From Acidobacteriota bacterium (GTDB taxonomy: Bacteria > Acidobacteriota > Terriglobia > Bryobacterales > Bryobacteraceae), in the NCBI GenBank assembly GCA_029776225.1, contig JAKOTR010000097.1:35359-99358 (forward strand): a DNA stretch of 64,000 nt. Direction: 5' to 3'. Made by a program: the position numbers and the translations under genes. This document shows, piece after piece, positions 33,679 through 43,469 of the stretch; position 1 is the first letter of the stretch, and every line of letters begins with the position of its first letter. Under the pieces are notes generated by a model that was not told where the DNA came from, searched no databases, and was given only the letters and a program-made list of their open reading frames with translations.

Positions 33679-36660
33679 CTAGGCCTCACCGATCAGGTCC
33701 CGCACGGTCTTCAGCAGGCCCTCTCCATGGAAACTGCCCTTCGTCAGGTAGGCGTTGGCTCCCGCTTCGAGTCCCTTGATCCGGTACTCTTCCTGGTCCT
33801 TGTAGGAGACGATGATCACGGGAAGTGAACTGGTCTGGGGCGCGGCGCGGACGCGCCTCACCAGTTCGAAGCCGTCCATGCGCGGCATGTCCACGTCGGT
33901 CAACAGCAGATCGAAGTTGCCCGAACGCAGGGCGTTCCACCCGTCCATTCCATCCACCGCCACGGTCACGTCGTATCCGCCATTCTCGAGCAGCCGCCGC
34001 TCGACCTCGCGCACCGTGAGGGAGTCGTCCACCACGAGCACGCGTTTGCGCTTCGGGCCGCTCTGCTCCACACCGGCGCGGAGCTTCTGCAGCCCGCCGG
34101 CCGAGAGCAGCTTATCGATGCTGCGCACCAGGTCCTCGGTATCGAGGATCAAAACCGGCGAACCATCCTGCAGCACGGCGCCGGCGCTGATATTCTGCAG
34201 CTTCCCCAGCCGCCGGTCAAGCGGTACGACAACCAATTCGCGCTGCCCGCAGAAGCGATCTACCACCAGGCCGTAGCGCGTCAGCCGGTCGCTGATGATG
34301 ATGGTGTTCAGCACCCTGCTCTCGCGGGGCACTGGGGGCAGCCCGAGCGCCTGGGTGGCTTCCACAATGCCGACGTGGGCGCCGTCCACGGTGCAGTACT
34401 GGCGGTCCTCGACGGTGCGCACTTCCTCGAGCGGCACGCGCAGGCAACGGTCGATGCGGGTGAACGGAATGGCGTAGGTTTCGCCGGAGATTTCAAACAG
34501 CAGCGCGCGGACGACCGAGACCGTGAGCGGCAGCAGCAGGTGAAACGCCGTGCCCTCACCGCGCCGGGATTCGACGCGCACGGAACCACCGACCTCTCGG
34601 GCCATCGAATGCACGATGTCGAGGCCCACGCCGCGCCCGGAGACCTCGCTCACCGCGCCGCGCGTCGTAAAGCCGGGCAGGAACAAGAATTCCAGCAGTT
34701 CGGCTTCGGTGAGTCCGGCGGCCATCTCGGCGGGAGCATATCCGCGCTCGACGACCTTCCTTCGAAGCTCCTCGCTGTCGATGCCGGCGCCGTCGTCCGA
34801 AACCGTGATATTCAGCAGACCGGAGCGGTGATGGGCTGACAGAACGATTCGTCCTTCAGCGGGCTTGCCGGCAGCCAAGCGCCGCGCGGGGTCTTCGATC
34901 CCGTGGTCCACGGCGTTGCGCAGCAGGTGCGTGAGCGGGGCCTCAAGCTTCTCCAGAATCTCGCGGTCCACCTGTGTGGCCCGGCCTTCCACTTCGAAGC
35001 GGACCTCCTTTCCCATGTTCCGGGCGAGATCGCGAATCATGCGCGGATAGCCGTGCAGGGCGTCGGAGAGGGGACGCATGCGCGTGGCGACGGCCTCGTG
35101 GTAGAGACGCGCCGTCAGTTGCTCGATGCGGTGCGCGTAATCGGTGAAGGCGCTTGAGTGCACGCGGATGAGATCGTCGAGTTCCTCGATGCCGTCGGGT
35201 GGCGAACCATTGACGGCAAGTTTTCTTGTGAGCGCGGCGTGGCACTGTTCGAGGCGCCGCAGACCGGCCTGCAACACCTTGAGCGTTTCAGCCTGCACGA
35301 GGCACTCGCCCGCAAGGCCCACCAGACGGTCGAGGTTTTCGGCAAAGACGCGAACGTAGCCGTCGGAAGCTCGCTCATGCGGAGTGGCGGAGGCGGCTGC
35401 TGCCGGCGCCTCTTCTACTGAGCGCTCGCCTTGGGTGAGTCTTGCCGCCAGCCGGTCGAATGCCTGCCGGCGCGCCTCGATGCCCGCCGGAATCTCTTCT
35501 GGCGCGAGTTCGCAGAGTGCGCGATAGGCGGCCACCGCTTCCCGCAGGACAGCGACCTCCGCGGCCCCTAACTTCCGCTTGCCCTGCCGCGCCGCGGAGA
35601 AGACGTCCTCGGCCGCATCCGCGAGGCCCACGGCCCCTTCCAGTCCCGCCATGCGGATGGCGCCCTTGATGGAATGGGCTGCGCGCATCAGCGGCTCGAG
35701 CCGGTCCTCCGTCAGGCCGGCGTCGGCCGTCGCCAGTTCACGTTCCAGGACGTCGACATGGGTCGCAAGTTCCGCGCGGAAAAGGTCGAGAATGGTGCTG
35801 TCGGCGCGCTCTTGCGGTGGTGGCGGCGCGGTCGGAGGAGCGGCGGCAATCTCGGCCGCGATGGCCTGGATGCGGGCGGATTGCCCGGCCACGGCGCGGG
35901 CGAGCCGGTCGGGCGGGGCGGCGGCAAGCGCGAGGAAGACGTCGTTAGCCCGCAGCAGGAGATCAATCTCCTGACTGCCGAGCACGCGGCGCCCGTGCTG
36001 TGCCGCGGAAAGAACGTCCTCCATGGCGTGGGCGAGCGTGACCACCGGATCGAGTCCCGCCATGCGCGCCGCGCCTTTCACCGAATGAGCCGCCCGCATC
36101 ATGGGCTCGATGGCCGCGGGCGAAGTCTCGCCTTCGATGGCGATGAGACCGGTTTCCAGAGCACGGGCTTGGGTTTCGAGCTCCGTGCGGAACAGCTCAA
36201 GCAGCGGCAGATCGGCCGTGACCTGCATGGCAAGCTCAGGCTGTACCGCCGGGGCGCTCGCTTCAGCCCGCTCTTCGGCCGACGCGACCGCCGAGGCCAG
36301 CCGCTCCATTTCAGCCGCCCTGGCCGCTGCCTCATCCGGAATGGCTTCGGGCGCGAGCGCGGCGAGCGAGAGCAAGAGAGAGGTGGCCTCCGTGAGTGCG
36401 CGCACGCGGCCCGCGTGTAGCGCCGCCTCGCCTTTCATCGCCGCCGAGAACGCATCCTCCATCGCGTGAGCGAGCGTGACCACCGGATCGATGCCGGTCA
36501 TGCGCGCCGCGCCTTTGATCGAATGAGCGGCCCGCATCAACGGCTCGAGATTCGCGTTCGGCGTGCCTGCCGCGGCCAGTCCCGTTTCGAGGGCGCGCGC
36601 GTGGGTTTCGAGTTCCGTTCGGAACAGCTCGAGCAGGAAGGGGTCCTGGCCGGCGCTCAT
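33679..36660 (-). CDS. cheA: Hybrid chemosensory kinase CheA with three Hpt domains and a receiver
   Basis: 993 aa. Three Hpt domains are visible, with phospho-His at about residues 46 (AHSIKGAARM), 192 (AHSVKGAARM) and 329 (AHSIKGAIRM). A histidine-kinase core follows with N-box HLLRNAVDHGIED, then GRGVGLDIV. A CheW-like domain comes next, and a C-terminal receiver (VLVVDDSLTVREVE, LLLTDVDMPRMDG). Standard CheA has one Hpt and no receiver; the layout resembles the hybrid kinases of twitching or other alternative Che systems. No cheY gene is present, so the fused receiver or the receiver on the cyclase (61656) may act in its place. It overlaps the next cheW by 4 bp. Confidence 0.9.
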   Translation of the reverse strand: MSAGQDPFLLELFRTELETHARALETGLAAAGTPNANLEPLMRAAHSIKGAARMTGIDPVVTLAHAMEDAFSAAMKGEAALHAGRVRALTEATSLLLSLAALAPEAIPDEAAARAAEMERLASAVASAEERAEASAPAVQPELAMQVTADLPLLELFRTELETQARALETGLIAIEGETSPAAIEPMMRAAHSVKGAARMAGLDPVVTLAHAMEDVLSAAQHGRRVLGSQEIDLLLRANDVFLALAAAPPDRLARAVAGQSARIQAIAAEIAAAPPTAPPPPQERADSTILDLFRAELATHVDVLERELATADAGLTEDRLEPLMRAAHSIKGAIRMAGLEGAVGLADAAEDVFSAARQGKRKLGAAEVAVLREAVAAYRALCELAPEEIPAGIEARRQAFDRLAARLTQGERSVEEAPAAAASATPHERASDGYVRVFAENLDRLVGLAGECLVQAETLKVLQAGLRRLEQCHAALTRKLAVNGSPPDGIEELDDLIRVHSSAFTDYAHRIEQLTARLYHEAVATRMRPLSDALHGYPRMIRDLARNMGKEVRFEVEGRATQVDREILEKLEAPLTHLLRNAVDHGIEDPARRLAAGKPAEGRIVLSAHHRSGLLNITVSDDGAGIDSEELRRKVVERGYAPAEMAAGLTEAELLEFLFLPGFTTRGAVSEVSGRGVGLDIVHSMAREVGGSVRVESRRGEGTAFHLLLPLTVSVVRALLFEISGETYAIPFTRIDRCLRVPLEEVRTVEDRQYCTVDGAHVGIVEATQALGLPPVPRESRVLNTIIISDRLTRYGLVVDRFCGQRELVVVPLDRRLGKLQNISAGAVLQDGSPVLILDTEDLVRSIDKLLSAGGLQKLRAGVEQSGPKRKRVLVVDDSLTVREVERRLLENGGYDVTVAVDGMDGWNALRSGNFDLLLTDVDMPRMDGFELVRRVRAAPQTSSLPVIIVSYKDQEEYRIKGLEAGANAYLTKGSFHGEGLLKTVRDLIGEA

Positions 36661-37286
36661 TCGAGGCTCCTGTTAGCGCTGTCGAACAGCCGGTTCTCAT
36701 CGAGCAGCGCGACGTTGCGGCCGTCGAGCTCGAAGATGGCGGTGGTGAATGTGGCGGGCGCGCGCGTCAGCGTGGCGGGCGGATTCTGGAGCGCCGTTCG
36801 CGGCACTCGGCGCAGCCCGAGCACTTCCTCGGCGGAGAAGACGAAGCGCTCCGAGTCGCGCGCGGCAACCAGCAGGCGCCGCGCCTGCGACTGGGATTCC
36901 AGGCCCAGCAGTCGTGCCGGACACCAGTTCAGCAGCAACTCGCCATCGACGTTCACAAGACCCAAAAAGGCGCCCCCCGTGCGGCCGGGAACGGTATGCG
37001 GCGGGTGAGCCTCGACGACGCGCAGGACGGCGTGCGCGTTCAGCGCGAGCCACTCCTCCCCCACGCGAAAGACAACCACCGGAAACGTCTCGGCCTCCTG
37101 CTCGGGCGGGGGTTCGCAAACGGCGCGCGTCCATTGGTCCCGTTGTTCTTCGGAGACTTCGCGCTCAAGCAGCGCGCGCCCGGCCCGCGCATATTCCGGA
37201 CAGTTCCGGCAATGCGCCAGCGCGGCCAGTTCCGGGCAGGAACCGTCGCCCTCGATTCCGACGGTTTTCCAACAGCGCTCAGCCAT
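36657..37286 (-). CDS. cheW: CheW-like coupling protein with cysteine-rich N-terminus
   Basis: 209 aa from the ATG at 37286, overlapping the cheR stop by 8 bp. The first 60 residues carry several cysteines (CWKTVGIEGDGSCPEL, HCRNCPEYARAG), a known extra segment in CheW proteins of alternative systems. A CheW domain follows (FPVVVFRVGEEWLALNA, TGGAFLGLVNVDGELLLNW). CheW links receptors to CheA. The cysteines may bind iron or zinc, which is inference. Confidence 0.82.
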   Translation of the reverse strand: MAERCWKTVGIEGDGSCPELAALAHCRNCPEYARAGRALLEREVSEEQRDQWTRAVCEPPPEQEAETFPVVVFRVGEEWLALNAHAVLRVVEAHPPHTVPGRTGGAFLGLVNVDGELLLNWCPARLLGLESQSQARRLLVAARDSERFVFSAEEVLGLRRVPRTALQNPPATLTRAPATFTTAIFELDGRNVALLDENRLFDSANRSLE

Positions 37287-38439
37287 GTTGCCCCTCCCTT
37301 TCACTCAGCCGGTGCGCCCGCCTGGCGTAGACTTCTGCGTTGCCGCCGCTGAGGACGCTCATGTGCAGGAGCGCGTCGTAGTGGTCCGGATCGATGTAGA
37401 GCGCTTTTCGGAACCACTCTTCAGCGCTCCGCATGCGGCCCTGGGCTTCCTCGACGAGACCTTTCAAGAAGTGGGCGTCGGCGGCGAGAGGCTCGACGGC
37501 GAGGACCTCGTCGCACAGCGCGGAAGCGCGTTCGAGTTCGCCGGCGTCGGCGAGCCGGCGCGCGTCTTCCAGGCGGCGTTTCCATGCCGGTGGCGAAGGC
37601 GCCGGGGAGGGTTTGGGCAGCTCCGCTGGGGCGGGGCGCCGCGCGGCGCGGGCGGCGGGTTTCGCGCGCGGCGCCGCCGGTCGCGTGCATGCATAGGCGC
37701 CCGCGTGCGGCAGCGGGCGGAAGCCTTCGGTGACGAACGCGGCGAGTTCCGCGGGTCCGGTGAAGAGCACGCCGTCGCGCTTGAGCAGCCGCTTCAGATT
37801 CTCGAAAACAACTTTTCGCGCCCCGGCGCTCAGATAAATGAGGACGTTGCGGCAGAAGACGAAATCGTAAATCTCCTCGCCGGCCAACAGGGTGCGGTCC
37901 ACGAGATTCCCATGAAGGAAGCGCACGAGACGAGCGACCTCGGCCGCAAGCCGCGCGCCGTCTTCATCGACGGTGAAGTACGCGTTGGGCGGCCCTTCCC
38001 TGAATGAGCTCTTTCCGTAGACTGCCCGCCGCGCCGCCTCAATTGCCCGCGTGCTCACGTCCACGGCGTCGATTTCGAAGCGCTCCGGCGCGATGCCGGC
38101 ATCGAGCAGCGTCATGGCTATGGAGTACGGTTCCTCGCCGGTGGCGCAGGCGGCCGAGAGAATCCGGATCGGGTGCGTATGCCGCTCGCGGGCGAGTGCG
38201 GCGAGCAACGCGAACGTCTGGCGGTCGCGAAAGAACCAGGTCTCGGGCACCACGAGCGCGTCGAGCAGCGCCTGGAGCCGCTCCGGTGAACTTTGCAGCC
38301 GCTCGGCACACGGGCCGCACTGCCCGTTGCATTGCATCTGGGCACGCACGGTGCTTCCGAAGGTGCCGGCGCCCGTGGATGCCGGGTCATATCCGATCGC
38401 CTCCTGCACCAACGTCGCGATGGGAGCGCACTCAATCAT
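37279..38439 (-). CDS. cheR: Chemoreceptor methyltransferase CheR with TPR tail
   Basis: 386 aa. The SAM-binding domain is at about residues 55-230: ETWFFRD, ILSAACATGEEPYSIAM, then VFCRNVLIYL, all CheR landmarks. A Pro/Ala-rich linker leads to a C-terminal TPR-like region from about residue 300 (LEDARRLADAGELERASALC, SAEEWFRKALYIDPDHYDAL). CheR-TPR proteins are common in alternative chemosensory systems. An N-terminal cluster of four cysteines (CNGQCGPCAE) is unusual. It overlaps the genes on both sides by 8 bp. Confidence 0.9.
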   Translation of the reverse strand: MIECAPIATLVQEAIGYDPASTGAGTFGSTVRAQMQCNGQCGPCAERLQSSPERLQALLDALVVPETWFFRDRQTFALLAALARERHTHPIRILSAACATGEEPYSIAMTLLDAGIAPERFEIDAVDVSTRAIEAARRAVYGKSSFREGPPNAYFTVDEDGARLAAEVARLVRFLHGNLVDRTLLAGEEIYDFVFCRNVLIYLSAGARKVVFENLKRLLKRDGVLFTGPAELAAFVTEGFRPLPHAGAYACTRPAAPRAKPAARAARRPAPAELPKPSPAPSPPAWKRRLEDARRLADAGELERASALCDEVLAVEPLAADAHFLKGLVEEAQGRMRSAEEWFRKALYIDPDHYDALLHMSVLSGGNAEVYARRAHRLSEREGQHG

Positions 38440-38872
38440 CGGGGAACAGCCGCTCCTTTACCTCGTCCGGCAGAAGCCGGTCTACTGTCACCCGCTGGAT
38501 AGCGCCGGTCGCTGCCGGCAGCAGGTCGCCCAGGAAGGGCGCTTCATCCATGCGGACGCCGGGGCTGCTGAGCTCTTCCTGGCTGCACGAGAGCGTCTCG
38601 GTCATGTTGTCGGCCATGATTCCCAACAGGTGCTCGCCCTGGTAGCGCACTACCGCGATGCGCGTACTCATCAGCGGCCTCGCTGGCGCGCCGCCAACGA
38701 GCGCCGGAAGATCGACAACCGGAATCGTCGTGCCGCGATAGGTGAAGGTCCCGGCCAGCCAGGCGGGGGCGAGCGCCAACGGGCGCAACCGTGGCACCGG
38801 CACCACTTCGACGACGCATCCGGCCTCAATCCCGTAGCTTTGGCCCGCGGCCTGGAACAGGAGCAAGAGCAC
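38432..38872 (-). CDS. cheW: CheW coupling protein
   Basis: 146 aa from a GTG at 38872. A single CheW domain: LLFQAAGQSYGIEAGCVVEV, WLAGTFTYRGTTIPVVDL and the HLLGIMADNMTET strand. It is the second CheW of the operon and probably couples the two receptors to CheA. It lies 11 bp after the receptor gene. Confidence 0.85.
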   Translation of the reverse strand: MLLLLFQAAGQSYGIEAGCVVEVVPVPRLRPLALAPAWLAGTFTYRGTTIPVVDLPALVGGAPARPLMSTRIAVVRYQGEHLLGIMADNMTETLSCSQEELSSPGVRMDEAPFLGDLLPAATGAIQRVTVDRLLPDEVKERLFPDD

Positions 38873-38883
38873 TGTGCGTCCTC

Positions 38884-40884
38884 CTATGCCTCCTCCGAAA
38901 ACCGCGCCACGCCCTGGCGCAGCACCGCGACCGCGCTACGGAGCGAGTCGGCCGCGGCGCGCAGTTCCGTTAGAGCGCTGCTCGTGTCGGCCGCTGCGCC
39001 GCTCAACTCCCGCATGGCCGCCGTAATCTGGCCCGCGCCTTCGGATTGCCCCTGCATGCCCGTGTTCACCGCTTCATAATGCGGCCCGAGCTTGCGCGTG
39101 TACTCGATGAGATGCTCCAGGCTCTCGCTCGTCCGGCTGACCTCGGCCGCCCCCCTGCGCACCTGCGCGGTGTACTCTTCGACAGCCGCCACGCCGTTCT
39201 GGACCGACTCCCGCATGGCGCCGATCGACTCCTCGATATCGAGCGCCGCCACCGCCGTCTGGTCCGCGAGTCTCCGCACCTCGAGCGCCACGACGGAAAA
39301 CCCCGCGGCGTGCTTGCCTGCTTTCTCGGCTTCGATCGCGGCATTCAGCGACAGCAGGTTGGTGCGGTTCGCAATCCGGGTGATGGTTTCGACGACCGCG
39401 CCGATGCGCTCGGACTGGCGCCGGATCTCATCGAGCACACCCGAAAGGCCATCGGCGGTTTGGGAAAGGGTGTCGATCGTGGCTGTAATGCCGCTCAGCG
39501 ACCGCATCCCGTCGTCGGCCAGCTTCACAGCGTCCGAAGCCATCTCGCTCAGACTCTCCATGCGTTGGGCGAGTTCCTCGACCGTCGCGTAAATCTCTTT
39601 GCTCGTGGCCTCGGCTTGTCTGGTCGAGGCGGCCTGCCGGCCGACCATGCTTTCCAGTTGCCGGATGGCGGCGGCGATCTGCGTAGCCGATCCCATCACC
39701 TGAACACCCGATTGACGGACGTCGCCGAGTAGCGCGTGGAGCGATCCGCACATGCCGCGGAAGGCGTCGAGCAGGCGCCACGATTCGTCCCGGGCCCAGC
39801 CGGGAACCGCCGCGGCGCCGATGACCGCCCGCAGTTGGTCCTCCGAGACGCCGCGCTGGGCCTGTTTCAGACGGCCGGCCGCGATCTCGCCCGCTACGGC
39901 CGCGACATGTTCAAGCGGCCGCACGGTATTCCGCGCGACGCTCAGCATCAGGCCCGCCGCCGCCGTAACCGAAGTCAGCGTGATCAGCAGCGCGACGAGG
40001 CGCCGGGTGCGGGCCTCGGCAACGCGCGCGTTCAACAGCGCGCCAGCTTCTTCGCAGGAGGCTTGCCAGAGCGAGGAACCGGCTGCCAGCAGGCGGTCTC
40101 CGGAGGCGTAGAGCTCCTCGATCGAAGCGGCATCTTCGAGGTTGACGGCCCCCGCCTTGCTGAGGAAAGCCGATGTTGCGGCCGCGTGGGCCTCGATCAG
40201 TTGAGGGATGCGCGACTGCATGCCGGCCGTCGCGCTGCGCGCGGTTTCGCGGATGTGTTCGAGCTCGGCCCAATCGAGCGTCGAGAGCCGGGTGGCAAAG
40301 GCGAGCGCACCGCCGCCCTTGGGCAGGTCACGGCGGACCGAGAGCAGCACGTCGGCCAGATCGTCCTGGATCTTCGGCATGAAGACTACGGCGACCTGCA
40401 TCAGGTAGTAGGACTCCAACTCCGGATCAAGCACGAGGCCGGAGTCGTCGGCCAGGCGCTTGATGGCCCGGGTGATCGTCTCGCGCAGCTCGGTGTAGCG
40501 CGGGTCGGTCTCTTCGGGGCTCGCTCCCTGGCTCTCGCGCAGCCGCCGCCAGTGTTCGAGAGCGCCTGCTACGAGTTTGCGGTCGATGGCCCCGCGCGTG
40601 CGCCCGAGCCGCTCAAACGCCACGTCGATTTGTTTTGCCGCCTGGCCCGCGCGCCCGAGATCGTATGCCGCCAGGCGCTGGTGCAGGGGAACCAGTTCGG
40701 CGAGTTCCCGGAGTGAGTTCATCGCTTCGAGGCCGGCTCTTTCAGCCTCCGCGTCACGGATCGTCCGGTTGAAGCCGGCCACCGTGTAATAGAGCAGAAT
40801 CGCCAGCGGCAGCGCAAACCCTGCGCCGCCAATCAGCAATTTCTGTGCGAGCGTGAAACGGGCGAGATACCTGTTCATGATCAA
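38884..40884 (-). CDS. Methyl-accepting chemotaxis protein, large periplasmic domain
   Basis: 666 aa. Transmembrane segment 1 is at residues 16-35 (LLIGGAGFALPLAILLYY). A helical periplasmic sensor of about 250 residues follows, then a second membrane segment near residue 300 (LVALLITLTSVTAAAGLMLS) and a HAMP domain. The signalling tail has the conserved hairpin sequence (TRIANRTNLLSLNAAIEAEKAGKHAAGFSVV in part). The ligand is unknown; the sensor has no Cache signature that I can see. It overlaps the upstream receptor by 4 bp. Confidence 0.85.
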   Translation of the reverse strand: MIMNRYLARFTLAQKLLIGGAGFALPLAILLYYTVAGFNRTIRDAEAERAGLEAMNSLRELAELVPLHQRLAAYDLGRAGQAAKQIDVAFERLGRTRGAIDRKLVAGALEHWRRLRESQGASPEETDPRYTELRETITRAIKRLADDSGLVLDPELESYYLMQVAVVFMPKIQDDLADVLLSVRRDLPKGGGALAFATRLSTLDWAELEHIRETARSATAGMQSRIPQLIEAHAAATSAFLSKAGAVNLEDAASIEELYASGDRLLAAGSSLWQASCEEAGALLNARVAEARTRRLVALLITLTSVTAAAGLMLSVARNTVRPLEHVAAVAGEIAAGRLKQAQRGVSEDQLRAVIGAAAVPGWARDESWRLLDAFRGMCGSLHALLGDVRQSGVQVMGSATQIAAAIRQLESMVGRQAASTRQAEATSKEIYATVEELAQRMESLSEMASDAVKLADDGMRSLSGITATIDTLSQTADGLSGVLDEIRRQSERIGAVVETITRIANRTNLLSLNAAIEAEKAGKHAAGFSVVALEVRRLADQTAVAALDIEESIGAMRESVQNGVAAVEEYTAQVRRGAAEVSRTSESLEHLIEYTRKLGPHYEAVNTGMQGQSEGAGQITAAMRELSGAAADTSSALTELRAAADSLRSAVAVLRQGVARFSEEA

Positions 40885-42601
40885 GCCGTGATATGGAAGC
40901 GGCCGACTTCCTTCTGCAAGCTCTCGAGCGCGCTGTTGAGTTGATCCGTGGCCGACTTGAACTCCGCCACCGCCTGGCGCGTGCGCTCGGCTGTTTCCGA
41001 AAGCTGGGTCATGGCCTCGCTGATCTGCTGCGCGCTTTCGGCCTGGCCGCGCATGCCCTGCCGGAGCGCGTCGAAAGGCGCTCCCAGCGTCTGGACCTGG
41101 TGGATAATGCCGCTCAACTGCCTCCCCACCGACTCGACCTCTTCGGCGCGGCTGCGCACTTCAACCGAAAACTTGTCCATCTCCATGACGCCGCTGGAAA
41201 CCGAGGACTGCATGTCGCGGATGACCGCGGCGATGTCTTCTGTGGCCGCTGCAGTCTGGTCCGCCAGGCGCCCGATTTCGCGCGCCACCACGGAAAAGCC
41301 CCGGCCATAATCGCCCGCTTTTTCGGCTTCAATGGCGGCGTTCAAGGCCAGCATTCCCGTTTGGTCGGAGATCTTGTTGATCGTGGTGATAACGCTGGAG
41401 ATCTTGCCCGCGCGGTCGCTGACGATCCCGAGCTTGGCCGCAATCGAATCGGTCGAGCGGGCGAGATGATCGATCGCGGCGCGCATGCGCGCGAGATCCG
41501 CCTGGCCGGTTTCGGCGCGGCTGCCCGCCTCATTCACCGCGGCGCCCATCTCCTCGATCGTGCGCATCAGATCGGCCGACGTAGCCGAGATTTCTTTGCT
41601 CGTGGCGGTGACTTCGCGCGTTGAGGCCACCTGCTCGGCCGCCGCGGCCTCGAGTTCGCGCGCCGAGGCGGCTATCTGGCGGGCGGTGGAGTTAACCTGA
41701 ATGCCCGAGCGCCGCACCTCGCCGATGAGCGAATCGAGGTTGCCGGCCATGGCGTCGAAAGCCTTGAGCAGGTCCGAAGTTTCATCTGCGAACAGCGCCC
41801 GCCCCCCTCCGTTGACCTTGCCAGAGTAGGAAGCGACTTCGCGGCGCGCCTCGACGACGTTGCCCGCGGCGATTTTTTCCGCCACCGCGGCCGTTACGGC
41901 AAGCGGACGGGCCAGACGACCGCTCAAGAAGACGGCCAGGACGAGGGCGATCGCGAGCGCCGCACAACCTCCGCCCGTGATCTTCGCGAGCAGCGCGCGG
42001 ACGGAGTCATCGATGGTTGCGACCGCCGACTGGTATTCGTCCTCGTAAGTTCCCGCGTTGATCAGCCAGTCCCAGGGCTCAAAGTAAACGAGGGCGTTGA
42101 TCTTCTTGCGATCGGCGGTATCGCCGGGATTGCGCCAGAGGTACTCTTCAAAAAAGATCTCACCGGGCTGGACCGTGGCGGCGCGCGCTACGAGCTGCTG
42201 GATGATGGGCCGGCCCTGAGCGTCGCGCACCTCCCAGATGTTTTCGCCGTCGCGGCGGCCGTGCTGCGAAACGAAATAGCGGCCCCGGGCAGCGCCTTTG
42301 GTTCCAATCACGCCGACATATCCGCTTTTTCCGACCTGAAGCTCGAGGATCGCCTTGCGCGCCGCCGCCATCGCCTGCTCGCGGCCGCCGGATCCGGACT
42401 TCAGTGCCTCGGCCGTGGCGCAGAGCGCGTAGACATCGCGCGCCACCTGGCGGATGTTTTCCCGCGCGATGCTGTTCACCTCGCGCGCCGCCTGGCCGCT
42501 CACCGAGCCCCTGAATTCGAGCGTCAACGCCAGGGTGGCAAGCAGGGGCAGGATCGCCGCCGCGCTTGCCAGCACCATCACTTTCGTCTTTACCGAGGCT
42601 T

Positions 42602-42605
<4 letters not shown>
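40881..42605 (-). CDS. Methyl-accepting chemotaxis protein with Cache-type sensor
   Basis: 574 aa. After the first membrane segment (residues 10-27) there is a single Cache-like sensor (SGYVGVIGTKGAARGRYFVS, INALVYFEPWDWLINAGTYE), typical of sCache_2 receptors for organic acids or similar. The second membrane segment is near residue 205 (CAALAIALVLAVFLSG). HAMP and the signalling hairpin follow (INKISDQTGMLALNAAIEAE). Its stop overlaps the next receptor and its start overlaps the MBL-fold gene by 4 bp. Confidence 0.87.
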
Positions 42606-43459
<854 letters not shown>

Positions 43460-43469
43460 TGCCGGGGCC